64,000 nucleotides of DNA from Bacteroidota bacterium (lineage in GTDB: Bacteria > Bacteroidota > Ignavibacteria > Tepidaquicellales > Tepidaquicellaceae), in assembly GCA_018266845.1 (NCBI GenBank), contig JAFDZO010000012.1, forward strand, positions 62,001-126,000, given 5' to 3'. The notes beneath the pieces were generated by a model that made no database searches, was not told where the DNA came from, and was given only the letters and a program-made list of their open reading frames with translations. Positions 1 to 8,976 of this stretch are shown here, piece by piece. How positions within the stretch are numbered: the first letter of the stretch is position 1; every line of letters starts with the position of its first letter. The position numbers and the translations under genes were made by a program.

Positions 1-25
1 CCATAATTACTGCGTAGTTGTTCAT
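1..25 (-). CDS. 5' end of a gene running off the left edge, possibly a sugar-phosphate nucleotidyltransferase
   Basis: Reading leftward from an ATG at 25-23 gives MNNYAVIM and then the window ends. A start of the form 'yAVIMAGG' is typical of mannose-1-phosphate guanylyltransferase and related sugar nucleotidyltransferases, whose nucleotide-binding loop GGxGxR follows directly. Only eight codons are visible, so this is an inference from a very short match. It would be followed on the same strand, after a 21-base gap on its upstream side, by the large helical protein gene at 47-2167, which would then be transcribed before it. Confidence 0.35.
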
Positions 26-46
26 TTAAAAGATTTAAAATTAAAG

Positions 47-2167
47 TTATTTGTTTTCCTTAGAGAGATAAATTTTAATGGGTTCGTTAAGATACGTGAT
101 AAATAACTCAAGGTCTTCTACGGGTTTATTGAGAATTAAAAGCCTCATCACGTAAACAATATATTTAAAAGTTTCTTTCCAAATCTCTTCGGTTGGATCT
201 TTGCGATAATTCTGCAAATATTTTATCAATATGTATCCGCCTTCAGCAACTTTCGCAAGGGAACCCAACTGAATTGTATTGGCGTAACCTACAAGCTCTT
301 TAAAGTTGTTCAGATTTGCAGTTAAAATATTCAGGGCTTCCATCTGTACGTAGGAACCATCTACGTCATTAAGAGAATTAAAAATTTTATCTATATCGGA
401 AATTTTCTTTCTAATATTATTCGCAATGAAAAGTTTGTGCTCATCAGGATATAAATTTGAAAGGGTATTCTCGGTTGATTTCTCTTCGTTCTGCTTCTGC
501 TCTGCCTGAACTTTTTGCTTTTTTTCTTTCAACAAACTCTTTCGCAGCTTATCGAGGGATTTTATAAGTGTATCATAAGCTAGATAATCATCGCCTTTGA
601 GAAGACTTTCTATAAGAGATAAGCTGTCTATGAAAATATTGAGAGTATCCTCCGATAAATCGTATTTGCCATCCGAAATTTTTTCAAATGAAAGTTTGAA
701 TGTTTCGTAAATATTTGTAATAACTTCAAGAGAAAGCTCGCGTGAGCAGTTTTCAAGGAAAGAGGTTTTATCAATTACATCTTTAATGATAAGATTTCTT
801 TCATCGTAATTTTTGTTCAGTCGCTTGGCAAACTCCATCATTTTTTCAAAATCTAACTTAAGCTCTACGTTTGTTCGTAAAACGTAATTTTCGTATTGAA
901 TAAACTCTTCGTTTGCTTCCTCTATCTTTTCTTCTTCCTGAGCTTTTATTTTTTCCTCGGCAGTTTTTACCTCAAAATAATCATCAGCTATTTTTTTCTC
1001 CTCTATGGGTTCCGTTTTTTGTTCATCAAATATAATCTGCTTTTCGAGAACTTCTTCGGGTTTTTCATCGGTAATTATTTTTTTCTCTGTAAGCTCCGGC
1101 GCATCGAATAAAATTTCAGATTGTATAATTTCTTCTTCTATAGTTACTTCTGAAGTCTCGGTTACTTCCGGTTTTACTTCCTCTTTTTCTTCAGCAATCT
1201 CATCTTCGTGCTTATCTTCGGCAACAATTTCTTCTGTATCTTTCTTTTCTTCAGCTTCGGTCTCTTTCTCTTCAAATACGGTATCAAAGCTTTCTTCCTC
1301 TACGGATTTTTCCTCTGTAATTTCTACGCCCTCTTCGTTATAAACCTCTTCCGTTTTTTCCTCTATAACTTCTTCGTCTGGTATATCCCAGTATGAGCTG
1401 TCTGTCGTATTTACTTTTTCTTTTTCTTCTACAATGCCCGAATCATACTCTGCCGAAATTGTTTCTTCGATAAATTTCTCTGTTTCTGATTTGAATTCAG
1501 ATTCACTTATTACATTATCATCATACTCACTAAAATCACTTTCTACGGAAATATTTTCATGAGATGTTTCAAGAAGCTCATTATCAATCGGATTTTCTTC
1601 TATTGATTTCGTTTCCGGCAGATTGAACACAGCATTTATATCATCATCGCTTCTTTCTACTTCTACAAGCTCAAGATTATTTCTCTTGGAAGCAAAATTT
1701 TCATCTGTAATAATATTATCTGTATCATCATCTGCATGACTGTAAAAATCCGCAATTGTTTCATCTACATACTCATCAACCTTTTCTGTTTCTTTAATCA
1801 CTATCTTCGGCGGCTCTATTCTTCTGGTTTCCTTTTCGGTAATCTTTTTCGGCTCAACGGAGAAATAATTTATTATTTCCTTCTCAAGATATTTTGCATC
1901 TGTATCAATATTGTAAGCAAGATTTGCATAGGTAATTTTTTCTTCTTCTATTTTTTTAAGAATAAAAAGAATGTAGTTAACGAAAGCATCCAGCTTATTT
2001 ACGGACGAAAGCACAAACAGGTCTCGTAAGATGTTATCGGAATTTAAAATGAATTTGAAAGTATTATTAACGAGGTGTAAATCTTTCGAGGCAAGATCGT
2101 AAGACTTAAGCAGCAGATACAGCTTATTAAAAATAATATTTAGATATTCCTTATTCTTCAAGTTCAA
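47..2167 (-). CDS. Large acidic helical protein with Glu-rich linker, function unknown
   Basis: The 706-residue product has no signal peptide or membrane segment. Three alpha-helical blocks can be seen: about residues 1-110, 430-560 and 575-706. Between the first and second lies a very acidic linker (about 115-430) full of Glu-Glu, Glu-Lys and Ser/Thr-Glu runs, which is probably disordered. The last block, with a 'DGSYVQMEALNILTANL' stretch followed by further amphipathic helices, is loosely like a histidine phosphotransfer (Hpt) or CheA-type four-helix bundle, but I see no convincing phospho-accepting His, so this is only a structural impression. It lies just downstream of alr on the same strand (24-base gap) and may be co-transcribed with it. 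No family was recognised with confidence. Confidence 0.8.
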   Translation of the reverse strand: MNLKNKEYLNIIFNKLYLLLKSYDLASKDLHLVNNTFKFILNSDNILRDLFVLSSVNKLDAFVNYILFILKKIEEEKITYANLAYNIDTDAKYLEKEIINYFSVEPKKITEKETRRIEPPKIVIKETEKVDEYVDETIADFYSHADDDTDNIITDENFASKRNNLELVEVERSDDDINAVFNLPETKSIEENPIDNELLETSHENISVESDFSEYDDNVISESEFKSETEKFIEETISAEYDSGIVEEKEKVNTTDSSYWDIPDEEVIEEKTEEVYNEEGVEITEEKSVEEESFDTVFEEKETEAEEKKDTEEIVAEDKHEDEIAEEKEEVKPEVTETSEVTIEEEIIQSEILFDAPELTEKKIITDEKPEEVLEKQIIFDEQKTEPIEEKKIADDYFEVKTAEEKIKAQEEEKIEEANEEFIQYENYVLRTNVELKLDFEKMMEFAKRLNKNYDERNLIIKDVIDKTSFLENCSRELSLEVITNIYETFKLSFEKISDGKYDLSEDTLNIFIDSLSLIESLLKGDDYLAYDTLIKSLDKLRKSLLKEKKQKVQAEQKQNEEKSTENTLSNLYPDEHKLFIANNIRKKISDIDKIFNSLNDVDGSYVQMEALNILTANLNNFKELVGYANTIQLGSLAKVAEGGYILIKYLQNYRKDPTEEIWKETFKYIVYVMRLLILNKPVEDLELFITYLNEPIKIYLSKENK

Positions 2168-2191
2168 AAAGCCATATATAAAATAATAAAA

Positions 2192-3361
2192 TTATCTGCT
2201 TTTGTTAATATAAATTCTCGGAATGCGCGGAGTAATATTGCTTGTGATTTCATAGGGAATCGTGCGCGCCATCTTTGCAAGCTCATACACGGGATACTCC
2301 TTGCCGAACAAAATTACTTCATCATTTATTTTCACTTTCGGCTTTGTACCTATATCAACCATAATCCAGTCCATACACACAGCCCCAACAATATCGTACA
2401 ATTTATTTTTAATGAGAACTTTTCCTTTATTTGTCAGCGAGCGCGGATAGCCGTCTCCATAACCTACTGGAATTGAGGCAATGTAAGTATCTTTTTCGGT
2501 ATAAAATTTTCTTCCGTATGAAATGCTTCTGCCCTTCGGCACTTTTTTTATGAAGCGCACGCGGGATTTAAAATTCATCACAGGATTTAATCCTGTTTTT
2601 ATGTTATAGTATTCATCATCGGGATAATATCCATATAGCGAAATTCCCGGTCTTATAAAGTTAAAGTAATTTTCGTTGTAATTAAACACTCCGCCTGTGT
2701 TTGAAATATGCCTGTACTTAAACTTATGAAGATTTTCCTCAACCTCGTTCACAAATTTTTTAAATTGCTGCACCTGATGAACTGCAAATTTATGCTTTGG
2801 TATTTCGCTGGTTGCAAAGTGAGAATAAATCCCCACGGGATTTAAATTCTTCATCTTCACAATTTTTGCAATTGCTTCATAGGCAGTTTCTATCGGAAAA
2901 CCTATTCTGTTCATACCGGAATCCACCTGTATCTGCACATTCAGCTTTTTATTAAATAACGCAGCAACAGAATTCAGCTTTTTCGCATCCTCTAAATCAA
3001 CAATTGTATAATAGAAATTTTCATTTGCAATAACTTCAAGAAAAGCTTTTGAAGTCGGCAGAGTACCCATACAAAAAACAGGAGTATTTATCTTTTTTGC
3101 CTTTAAATATGCCGTAAGCCGAAGGGATTCTGAATAATCGGCGGTTCCGAGAAAATCTGTTCCGGCTAAGGCAAGTTCTTCCGCGCATCTTAGCATTCCG
3201 TGACCGTAGGCATCGGCTTTTACTATCGAACAGACAAAGTTATTCTCAAAATTTGTTTTTGAAAATAGCTTTTTAATGATAAAGAAGTTATTTTTGAGAG
3301 CTTTTAAATCAATTTCTGCATAAGAATCATTGATTAAAAGAGAGGAGCTTTTCTTACCCAT
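2192..3361 (-). CDS. alr: Alanine racemase
   Basis: A 389-residue PLP-dependent enzyme that interconverts L- and D-alanine in the cytoplasm, supplying D-Ala for peptidoglycan. The PLP lysine is K48 in the hallmark VKADAYGHG. The second catalytic base, a tyrosine, is in SISYG near residue 280, followed by the substrate-pocket stretch PVGYGDGYPR and the C-terminal 'CMDWIMVDIG' segment. MNRIGF near residue 150 and RPGISLYG near 240 are further family landmarks. Length is normal for Alr. A possible -7 element TAAGTTTG lies only a few bases upstream of the ATG (3376-3369 on the minus strand), which would give a very short leader. It diverges from dnaA across the candidate origin. Confidence 0.96.
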   Translation of the reverse strand: MGKKSSSLLINDSYAEIDLKALKNNFFIIKKLFSKTNFENNFVCSIVKADAYGHGMLRCAEELALAGTDFLGTADYSESLRLTAYLKAKKINTPVFCMGTLPTSKAFLEVIANENFYYTIVDLEDAKKLNSVAALFNKKLNVQIQVDSGMNRIGFPIETAYEAIAKIVKMKNLNPVGIYSHFATSEIPKHKFAVHQVQQFKKFVNEVEENLHKFKYRHISNTGGVFNYNENYFNFIRPGISLYGYYPDDEYYNIKTGLNPVMNFKSRVRFIKKVPKGRSISYGRKFYTEKDTYIASIPVGYGDGYPRSLTNKGKVLIKNKLYDIVGAVCMDWIMVDIGTKPKVKINDEVILFGKEYPVYELAKMARTIPYEITSNITPRIPRIYINKSR

Positions 3362-3852
3362 ACGATAACAAACTTACTTAAAGTAAACGTTAAAAAGAAT
3401 TGAATAATTTTTATATTTTATTGGCTGTAAGGAAAAGCAACGAAAAAAATTTTTCCGCAGAAAGTTTTTTCAAAAAATATTTTGCAGATTTTTCATAGGA
3501 GAAAAAATTTATTTTGCAAATACATTAATTTCTTCTTGACAGTATGAACAAGTTTTGGTAATATTAGTATGAAAATTTTAGAGACACTTTTTTGTTAGAA
3601 CTTTGTTAATAACTTTTTCATCACACCTTGTGTTTTTTAAATTCAGTATTAAGAATACATAATTATTAACATTCTTTGTTAATAACTTTTTATTCAAAGA
3701 ACAAAACTATAAAAATCAATATTTTATAATTATAGTTCACTGTTTAAAGTTTTTAGTTGTAAGGGGAAAAATCGAACAGATTTTTAGTTAAGACTTAAAG
3801 TAACTTTTTAAGCAATTTTTAATTGTTAATAATTTTTCTAAAACAGATTTAA
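3362..3852. other. Candidate origin, left arm: TTATTAACA boxes between alr and dnaA
   Basis: A 491-base gap without a credible gene, very AT-rich. It holds four exact copies of TTATTAACA: 3604-3612 (-), 3663-3671 (+), 3677-3685 (-) and 3824-3832 (-). Two of the minus copies sit in the longer shared word CTTTGTTAATAACTTTTT. The 9-mer differs from the classic DnaA box TTATCCACA only at positions 5 and 6. A run of almost pure A/T at about 3700-3740 could be an unwinding element. No perfect TTATCCACA was found. The dnaA promoter must also lie here, but no clear TAnnTTTG element was identified on the plus strand. Confidence 0.6.
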
Positions 3853-5346
3853 ATGAGTATATCCTCTACCCCAGCCTTATTATTAGAAAAACAGAGCGAT
3901 TTAGAAATAAAAAGAGAGTTTTCAGCAGAGCATGAAGCAGTCTGGAACAATTTTTTAGAGCTTCTCAAACTCAATATTCCCGAAAATGAAATAAGAACAT
4001 GGTTTTCAATTATTAAACCGAAAAGTTTCGAGAATAATATTCTTACCATATCCGTTCCAAGTGAAGACTATTATGGAATAATAGAAAAAAGATATAATAA
4101 ATTTATCTCAAATATCATTTCAAGCGGTCTTCTTGGTGAAAACGGGAAACTTCAGTATGAAATAAAAGATGCAGCAAAAGAACCGGTAAAACAGGAAAAT
4201 AATGCCGTTGAAAATGTTTACAGCATTAGACAAAATGTTTATAGAAATGATATTCAACCGGTTTCAGAAGAAACTACTGAAGTATATGAGCATAACTTAA
4301 ATCCTAAATATATTTTTGAACACCTTGTAAAAGGCGAAAGCAATGAGCTTGCAGTGGAAATTGCATACGCCATTACAAATAATCCGGGTAAAGCATACAA
4401 TCCATTCTTTGTTTACGGCGGTGTAGGACTCGGAAAGACTCACCTCATTCATGCCATTGGTAATGAAATAATGAGAAAGTCTCCGGGTAAGAAAATTTTC
4501 TATACAACCACTCCCGATTTTACGAACAGATTTATAGACAGCATCAGCAAGAATCGCGCAGGTATTTCACAAAATGCAAGCAGCGCATCACAACTTGATT
4601 CATTTTATAAATCACTCGATGTATTGATTATTGATGACATTCAAAATCTCAGCGGAAAAGATAAGACGCAGGATTTTATGTACCAGATTTTCAATTCGCT
4701 CTTTGCTGAAGGTAAGCATATAATTTTTTCCAGTGATAAGCCAATAAATCAGATTCAGGGGATTGAAGAAAGATTGATTTCACGTTTTCAATGGGGACTT
4801 ACAATAGATATTCAGCCGCCAAGTTGGGAAATGCGCGTTGCAATCATCAAGAAGAAACTTGATGAATATAACATGACTGCTCCCGACGATGTCATTCATT
4901 ACATTGCTACAAATGTGAAGGATAGCATAAGAACAATTGAAGGCTGTATTATAGGAATTACAAGTGAAAGTGTATTTAGTAAAAAAGGCGAGATAACTTT
5001 AGAGATTGCTGAAAAGGTAATCGGCAGAGTAGTAGGTCATGTGAAGAGAACTAAAAATATCACGATAGAATCAATAATTTCTACCGCAGCTTCATTCTTT
5101 AATGTTTCCGAAAATCAAATACTTTCAAAAAAGAGAACTAAGGAAGTTGCCTATGCAAGACAGGTATCAATGTATCTTGCAAAAGAGCTTACCACATATA
5201 CATTACAGACAATCGGATTGAATTTCGGCGGTAAAGATCATGCGACGGTTCTATATGCTTATAACACAATCTCAGAGCAAAGTAAAACAAATCATAAAAC
5301 GCTGAGTGATATTACTGAACTGAAAGAGAGAATAAGACAGCAGTAA
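3853..5346 (+). CDS. dnaA: Chromosomal replication initiator protein DnaA
   Basis: Binds and opens the origin and loads the helicase. Domain I (about residues 27-100, with NEIRTWF) is preceded by an unusual extension of about 26 residues. A short linker follows, then the AAA+ domain: Walker A GGVGLGKT at 189-196, Walker B DVLIIDD, and sensor and box VII motifs (SRFQWGL). Domain IV at the end has the helix-turn-helix signature FGGKDHATV (458-466). Where E. coli has R432-D433-H434-T435, this protein has K461-D462-H463-A464, two changes in the DNA-reading segment. 497 residues is somewhat longer than usual because of the N-terminal extension. It is flanked by TTATTAACA clusters and followed by a strong terminator, so it is probably monocistronic. 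Confidence 0.97.
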   Translation: MSISSTPALLLEKQSDLEIKREFSAEHEAVWNNFLELLKLNIPENEIRTWFSIIKPKSFENNILTISVPSEDYYGIIEKRYNKFISNIISSGLLGENGKLQYEIKDAAKEPVKQENNAVENVYSIRQNVYRNDIQPVSEETTEVYEHNLNPKYIFEHLVKGESNELAVEIAYAITNNPGKAYNPFFVYGGVGLGKTHLIHAIGNEIMRKSPGKKIFYTTTPDFTNRFIDSISKNRAGISQNASSASQLDSFYKSLDVLIIDDIQNLSGKDKTQDFMYQIFNSLFAEGKHIIFSSDKPINQIQGIEERLISRFQWGLTIDIQPPSWEMRVAIIKKKLDEYNMTAPDDVIHYIATNVKDSIRTIEGCIIGITSESVFSKKGEITLEIAEKVIGRVVGHVKRTKNITIESIISTAASFFNVSENQILSKKRTKEVAYARQVSMYLAKELTTYTLQTIGLNFGGKDHATVLYAYNTISEQSKTNHKTLSDITELKERIRQQ

Positions 5347-5719
5347 TAGTTAATAAATATACACTCATTACCAAGCTCATGCTTTGTGATATAATGAAAA
5401 TTTTAAGGGATACAATTTTTTTGTATCCCTTTTTTATTCTCATTACCTGATAATAAATGTTAATATCTTCTTTATAATTTTTTAGCGGATAATAGTTATT
5501 AAAAAATAAATAGATTTTATTATTAACATTTTTTTAACAATGTAAATTTTGTTCAGAACCGGTGTATTTATTAACAATGTTATCAGCATTATTTCTTTTA
5601 AAATTGATACAAAAAACGGAATTATATACTTTACTGACATTATTAACATCATTACTACTACTATTACTTCTTTTAAATAAATAATATAAAGTAATAAGTG
5701 TTCAGTTGTTAAAATCCTG
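5347..5719. other. Candidate origin, right arm: TTATTAACA boxes between dnaA and recN
   Basis: A 373-base AT-rich gap. Three exact TTATTAACA copies, all on the plus strand, lie at 5520-5528, 5568-5576 and 5640-5648. One-mismatch relatives are AGTTAATAA at 5348-5356, TGTTAATAT at 5458-5466 and TTTTTAACA at 5531-5539. The dnaA terminator (5405-5436) separates these from the gene. The same orientation of all three exact copies contrasts with the mixed orientation of the left arm. An 85-codon open frame on the minus strand crosses this region but looks accidental. The recN promoter should also be here. Confidence 0.55.
5405..5436 (+). terminator. Rho-independent terminator after dnaA
   Basis: An 11-bp perfect stem, AAGGGATACAA (5405-5415) and TTGTATCCCTT (5421-5431), closes a five-T loop and runs into a T tract. 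It lies about 58 bases after the dnaA stop. Confidence 0.85.
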
Positions 5720-7420
5720 ATGATAGAAAAACTCTTCATAAAAAATTATCTGATAATAAAAGAAGCGGAAATTAATTTTTCCGGCGGACTGAATATTCTC
5801 ACGGGAGAAACCGGCGCAGGAAAATCAATTATCCTTGATGCGCTTGGAATGATACTTGGTGAGCGTGCAGATTATTCTCTGATAAGAAAAGATTCGGATA
5901 AAATGATTATTGAAGGGTATTTTGATTTTAAGGATAACAAAAAGGTAATATCATTTCTTAAAGATTTAGAAATAGAAAATGAGAACGGATATATTATTAT
6001 CCGCAGGGATTTACTTAAAAAAGGTATAAGCAGAAATTTTATAAATGATGTTCCCGTAAATATTTCCGACCTGAAAGATCTGGGAAATATTATAATTGAT
6101 ATACATTCTCAGAATGAGCATCAGTCGCTTCTGAATAAAGAAACTCACATAGAAATTCTTGACCAGTATATAAATAATGAAACATTAAAAAATAAATACG
6201 ACGAAAGTTTTTCTGCATTAAAGCAAAGTATAAAACAATACGAAGAACTCGTAAGCAGAAAGGACGAACTTGCCGAAAGAAAAGAGTTTCTTGAGTTTCA
6301 GCTGAAAGAAATAAACGATATAAATCCTCTGGAAAATGAAGATGATGAACTTGAAACCGAACTTAACAAAATGGAAAATTCAGAGGAGATTTCAACTTCG
6401 CTTAATACAACTCTTAATTTTTTATATGAATCTGATGCGAATGTAATAAATGAAATTTCTTCTGCGGTAAAAGAACTGAAGAAATTATTAAAGTATGATG
6501 AATCGCTTGAAGAAAATATAAAGCTGCTTGAAGAGAGTCTTGTTAACGTAAAAGAAGTTTCAAACTTTCTTATTTCTTACAATGAAAATATAAATTTTGA
6601 TGCGGAAAGAATTGAACACATCAGGGAACGCCTGGGCAGTTTGAATTTCTTAAAAAAGAAATACCGTTTGTCTGTAAATGAAATTATTGAAAAAGCGAAA
6701 GAGATAGGAAAAGAACTAAACATAGCTGAAAATTTTGATTACGAAACGGAGCAGGCAGAAAAGAATATAAAAGAAAAGAGAGCCGAAACTTATAAATTAG
6801 CAAAAGAAATTTCAGATGTAAGAAAAAAGAAATCAAAGGAACTTGAAAAAAATATCACGGCAATTTTGAAAGAAGTGGGTTTAGAGTCGGCAGAATTTAA
6901 AGTTAATTTTGATGTGTACAAATATCAGGAAGAAAATCTATTATCCGAAAATAAAATATTACTTACATCCACGGGATTTGATGATATTGAATTTTTTATA
7001 AAAACGAACAAAGGTTCAGATTTTGCGCCGCTGAAAAAATCTGCTTCAGGGGGAGAAATTTCACGGGTTATGCTGGCAATAAAATCAGTTCTTTCGGATT
7101 CCGATGAAATAGAAATTTTAGTTTTTGATGAAATTGATGCAGGAATCAGTGGAAAAACTGCCGATAAAGTCGGAAAAGTACTCAAAAAGCTCTCAAAATC
7201 GCATCAGATTATTTCAATCACTCATCTTCCGCAAATTGCTTCTCAAAGCGATTCTCATTACTTTGTAAGTAAAAAAGATTTCAACAAAGAAACTGTTGCC
7301 GAAATAAAACAGTTAAGCGGAGAAGAGAAGATTCTTGAAATTGCTAAACTCTTGAGCGGTGATAAAGTAACTGATTCAGGTATTGCCAGCGCAAAAGAAT
7401 TAATAGCTTCAGTAATATAA
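5720..7420 (+). CDS. recN: DNA repair protein RecN
   Basis: An SMC-like ATPase for recombinational repair of double-strand breaks. The N-terminal half-site has Walker A GETGAGKS at 29-36. A long Lys/Glu-rich coiled-coil region covers about residues 155-390 with the expected break in the middle. The C-terminal half-site has the ABC signature SASGGEISR and Walker B VFDEIDAGISG at 468-478, followed by SITHLPQIA, a very typical RecN string. 566 residues is normal. It starts directly at the edge of the candidate origin region and is followed 32 bases later by an unrelated gene. Confidence 0.96.
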   Translation: MIEKLFIKNYLIIKEAEINFSGGLNILTGETGAGKSIILDALGMILGERADYSLIRKDSDKMIIEGYFDFKDNKKVISFLKDLEIENENGYIIIRRDLLKKGISRNFINDVPVNISDLKDLGNIIIDIHSQNEHQSLLNKETHIEILDQYINNETLKNKYDESFSALKQSIKQYEELVSRKDELAERKEFLEFQLKEINDINPLENEDDELETELNKMENSEEISTSLNTTLNFLYESDANVINEISSAVKELKKLLKYDESLEENIKLLEESLVNVKEVSNFLISYNENINFDAERIEHIRERLGSLNFLKKKYRLSVNEIIEKAKEIGKELNIAENFDYETEQAEKNIKEKRAETYKLAKEISDVRKKKSKELEKNITAILKEVGLESAEFKVNFDVYKYQEENLLSENKILLTSTGFDDIEFFIKTNKGSDFAPLKKSASGGEISRVMLAIKSVLSDSDEIEILVFDEIDAGISGKTADKVGKVLKKLSKSHQIISITHLPQIASQSDSHYFVSKKDFNKETVAEIKQLSGEEKILEIAKLLSGDKVTDSGIASAKELIASVI

Positions 7421-7452
7421 TTTTATTTTAATAAAACTCAAATTATATAATC

Positions 7453-8211
7453 ATGTCGGAAACACTTTTTGTTGGAATATTGGGAGCTGTTACAACCTTG
7501 GTAGCTGCTTATATAGTCCATTTTTTATCTTTAAAAAGGGATAAAATAGGAAAAAATGAAATTAACAAACTTACAGAGGATAATTCATCCTTAAAAAATG
7601 AAATACAAGAATTAAAAAATGCATCACCAAAAAATTTTCAAATAGTAAAAGATGTAGATGATGTATTACATAAAAGGATACTACCTATTCTTAGAGAACA
7701 AATTAATTTACATGACCAAATCGTCGTACATAATTTGGGACTTGACCTACAATCAGTAATTCCGTGGATTGAAAACCAAATAATCAATAATAGGGAATTT
7801 GACAATATAAAATTAGAAATAAATAGCCTAATTATTGATCCCGATAGCGAGTACACGAAAAATCTTCTTGGTGATGGTAGTAATATACGAGCTGAAAATA
7901 TAAAAACCTCAATTCAAATAGCAAATAATTTTAATACAACATACCCTGACTTGATAAGGTTTTCCCTTAAAATGAAAAAATATAAACTACCTCCAATTTT
8001 TCATGGGTTTCTACTTAATGATGAACATTTATTTATAGGATTCACTGAATTAAAAGAAGGAAAAATTATTGGAGGTATTAAACCTTATATTCACTTATGG
8101 AATGACGGAAAAACTAGATCTGATTTTAATTCTCACTACTTTAATTTTTTCAAAAACTGGTTTGATTATTATTGGAACATATCAACTGAAGTAGCAAATG
8201 TTAAAAAATAA
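7453..8211 (+). CDS. Membrane-anchored protein with coiled coil and PLD-fold-like C-terminal domain
   Basis: 252 residues. A single N-terminal membrane segment (about 5-27) is followed by a charged stretch and a short coiled coil (about 35-57), leaving the bulk in the cytoplasm if the positive-inside rule holds. The remainder has a strand reading 'INSLIIDPDS' near residue 130 and a late block with FHGFLLNDEHLFIGF followed by aromatic-rich FFKNWFDYYW. This order resembles the catalytically empty PLD-like sensory domains attached to some regulators (DUF5919 type). No HxKxxxxD nuclease motif is present. The match is from memory and uncertain. The gene overlaps the following phosphodiesterase gene by 14 bases, so the two are probably translated together. 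The pair looks AT-richer than its neighbours and may be acquired. Confidence 0.85.
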   Translation: MSETLFVGILGAVTTLVAAYIVHFLSLKRDKIGKNEINKLTEDNSSLKNEIQELKNASPKNFQIVKDVDDVLHKRILPILREQINLHDQIVVHNLGLDLQSVIPWIENQIINNREFDNIKLEINSLIIDPDSEYTKNLLGDGSNIRAENIKTSIQIANNFNTTYPDLIRFSLKMKKYKLPPIFHGFLLNDEHLFIGFTELKEGKIIGGIKPYIHLWNDGKTRSDFNSHYFNFFKNWFDYYWNISTEVANVKK

Positions 8212-8887
8212 AGATATTAAAATTATAGGTCATAGAGGCGCCGCTGGTATAATTGCTGAAAATTCCATTGAAAGCATTCTGACGGCTATAAACTTAGGTG
8301 TTGATTGTATAGAAATTGATGTTTGGAAAACAACTGACAACGAAATAATTGTTTTCCACGATGCATATTTGGATAGATTGACAAGTATGGTAGGGTTTGT
8401 AAATCAAATGGATTATTCCACTATAAAAAAAGCAAAGCTCAAAAATAATGAACATATTCCTACATTAAAAGAAGTAATTAAAATAGTTAAAGAAAAAAGG
8501 ATCCAACTACTTATTGAAGTTAAATCTGAAGATGCTTTAGAACTTTCCGTAAAAATATTATTGGAGGAGTTACCAATGTCTGAATTTATTGTCGGTTCTT
8601 TTTTTCATAAAGATATAAAAATTTTAAAAGAACAAAATTCTAAAATTCAAACATCTATAATGTTTGAAAGCGTTCCAATTTTATTAGAAGAGTATTTAAA
8701 CATCGTAAACCCAGATTTTGTAACCATTTCAATTGATACTTATAATAAATATCTTTTAGAAACAATAAAAAAACAAAACAGAAAATTAGTTTTTTATACC
8801 GTAAACTCTGAACCAGAAATAGAACTTGCATTAAATGCTTCCCCTTATGCCATTGTAACAGATTTCCCGAATCTTTTTATCAAATAG
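8198..8887 (+). CDS. Glycerophosphodiester phosphodiesterase family protein
   Basis: 229 residues, cytoplasmic (no signal peptide). Hydrolyses glycerophosphodiesters, the deacylated head groups of phospholipids, to glycerol-3-phosphate and an alcohol. The GDPD signature is complete: GHRG at 11-14 with catalytic H12, EN at 21-22, metal ligands E39 and D41 in EIDV, and the second catalytic His in FHD (54). Later strands (LLIEVKS, then the C-terminal VTDFP) fit the TIM barrel. Length is typical of cytosolic UgpQ-like enzymes. It overlaps the upstream membrane protein gene by 14 bases in another frame, suggesting that the two act together. Confidence 0.93.
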   Translation: MLKNKDIKIIGHRGAAGIIAENSIESILTAINLGVDCIEIDVWKTTDNEIIVFHDAYLDRLTSMVGFVNQMDYSTIKKAKLKNNEHIPTLKEVIKIVKEKRIQLLIEVKSEDALELSVKILLEELPMSEFIVGSFFHKDIKILKEQNSKIQTSIMFESVPILLEEYLNIVNPDFVTISIDTYNKYLLETIKKQNRKLVFYTVNSEPEIELALNASPYAIVTDFPNLFIK

Positions 8888-8976
8888 AATTTTTTTTATA
8901 GATTGATTTCTGTAAATCCAATTTAGGTATAAGAAAGTTATTGGAAAATAAAAAAAATAGAAGTTAATTTCGTAGC

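Noticed and set aside
1005-1343. A 112-codon Ser-rich plus-strand frame
   Set aside because: It is the reverse reading of the Glu-rich linker (GAA/GAG read backward gives TTC/CTC and TCT), not an independent gene.
5482-5739. An 85-codon minus-strand frame between dnaA and recN
   Set aside because: Its composition is Ile/Leu-rich from AT-rich DNA, it covers the TTATTAACA copies, overlaps the recN start, and has no family resemblance.
8897-8930. Possible FNR-like site before the Crp/Fnr gene (GATTTCTGTAAATC)
   Set aside because: Only GATTT-N4-AAATC is symmetric; the TGAT...ATCA core is missing, so autoregulation is not supported.
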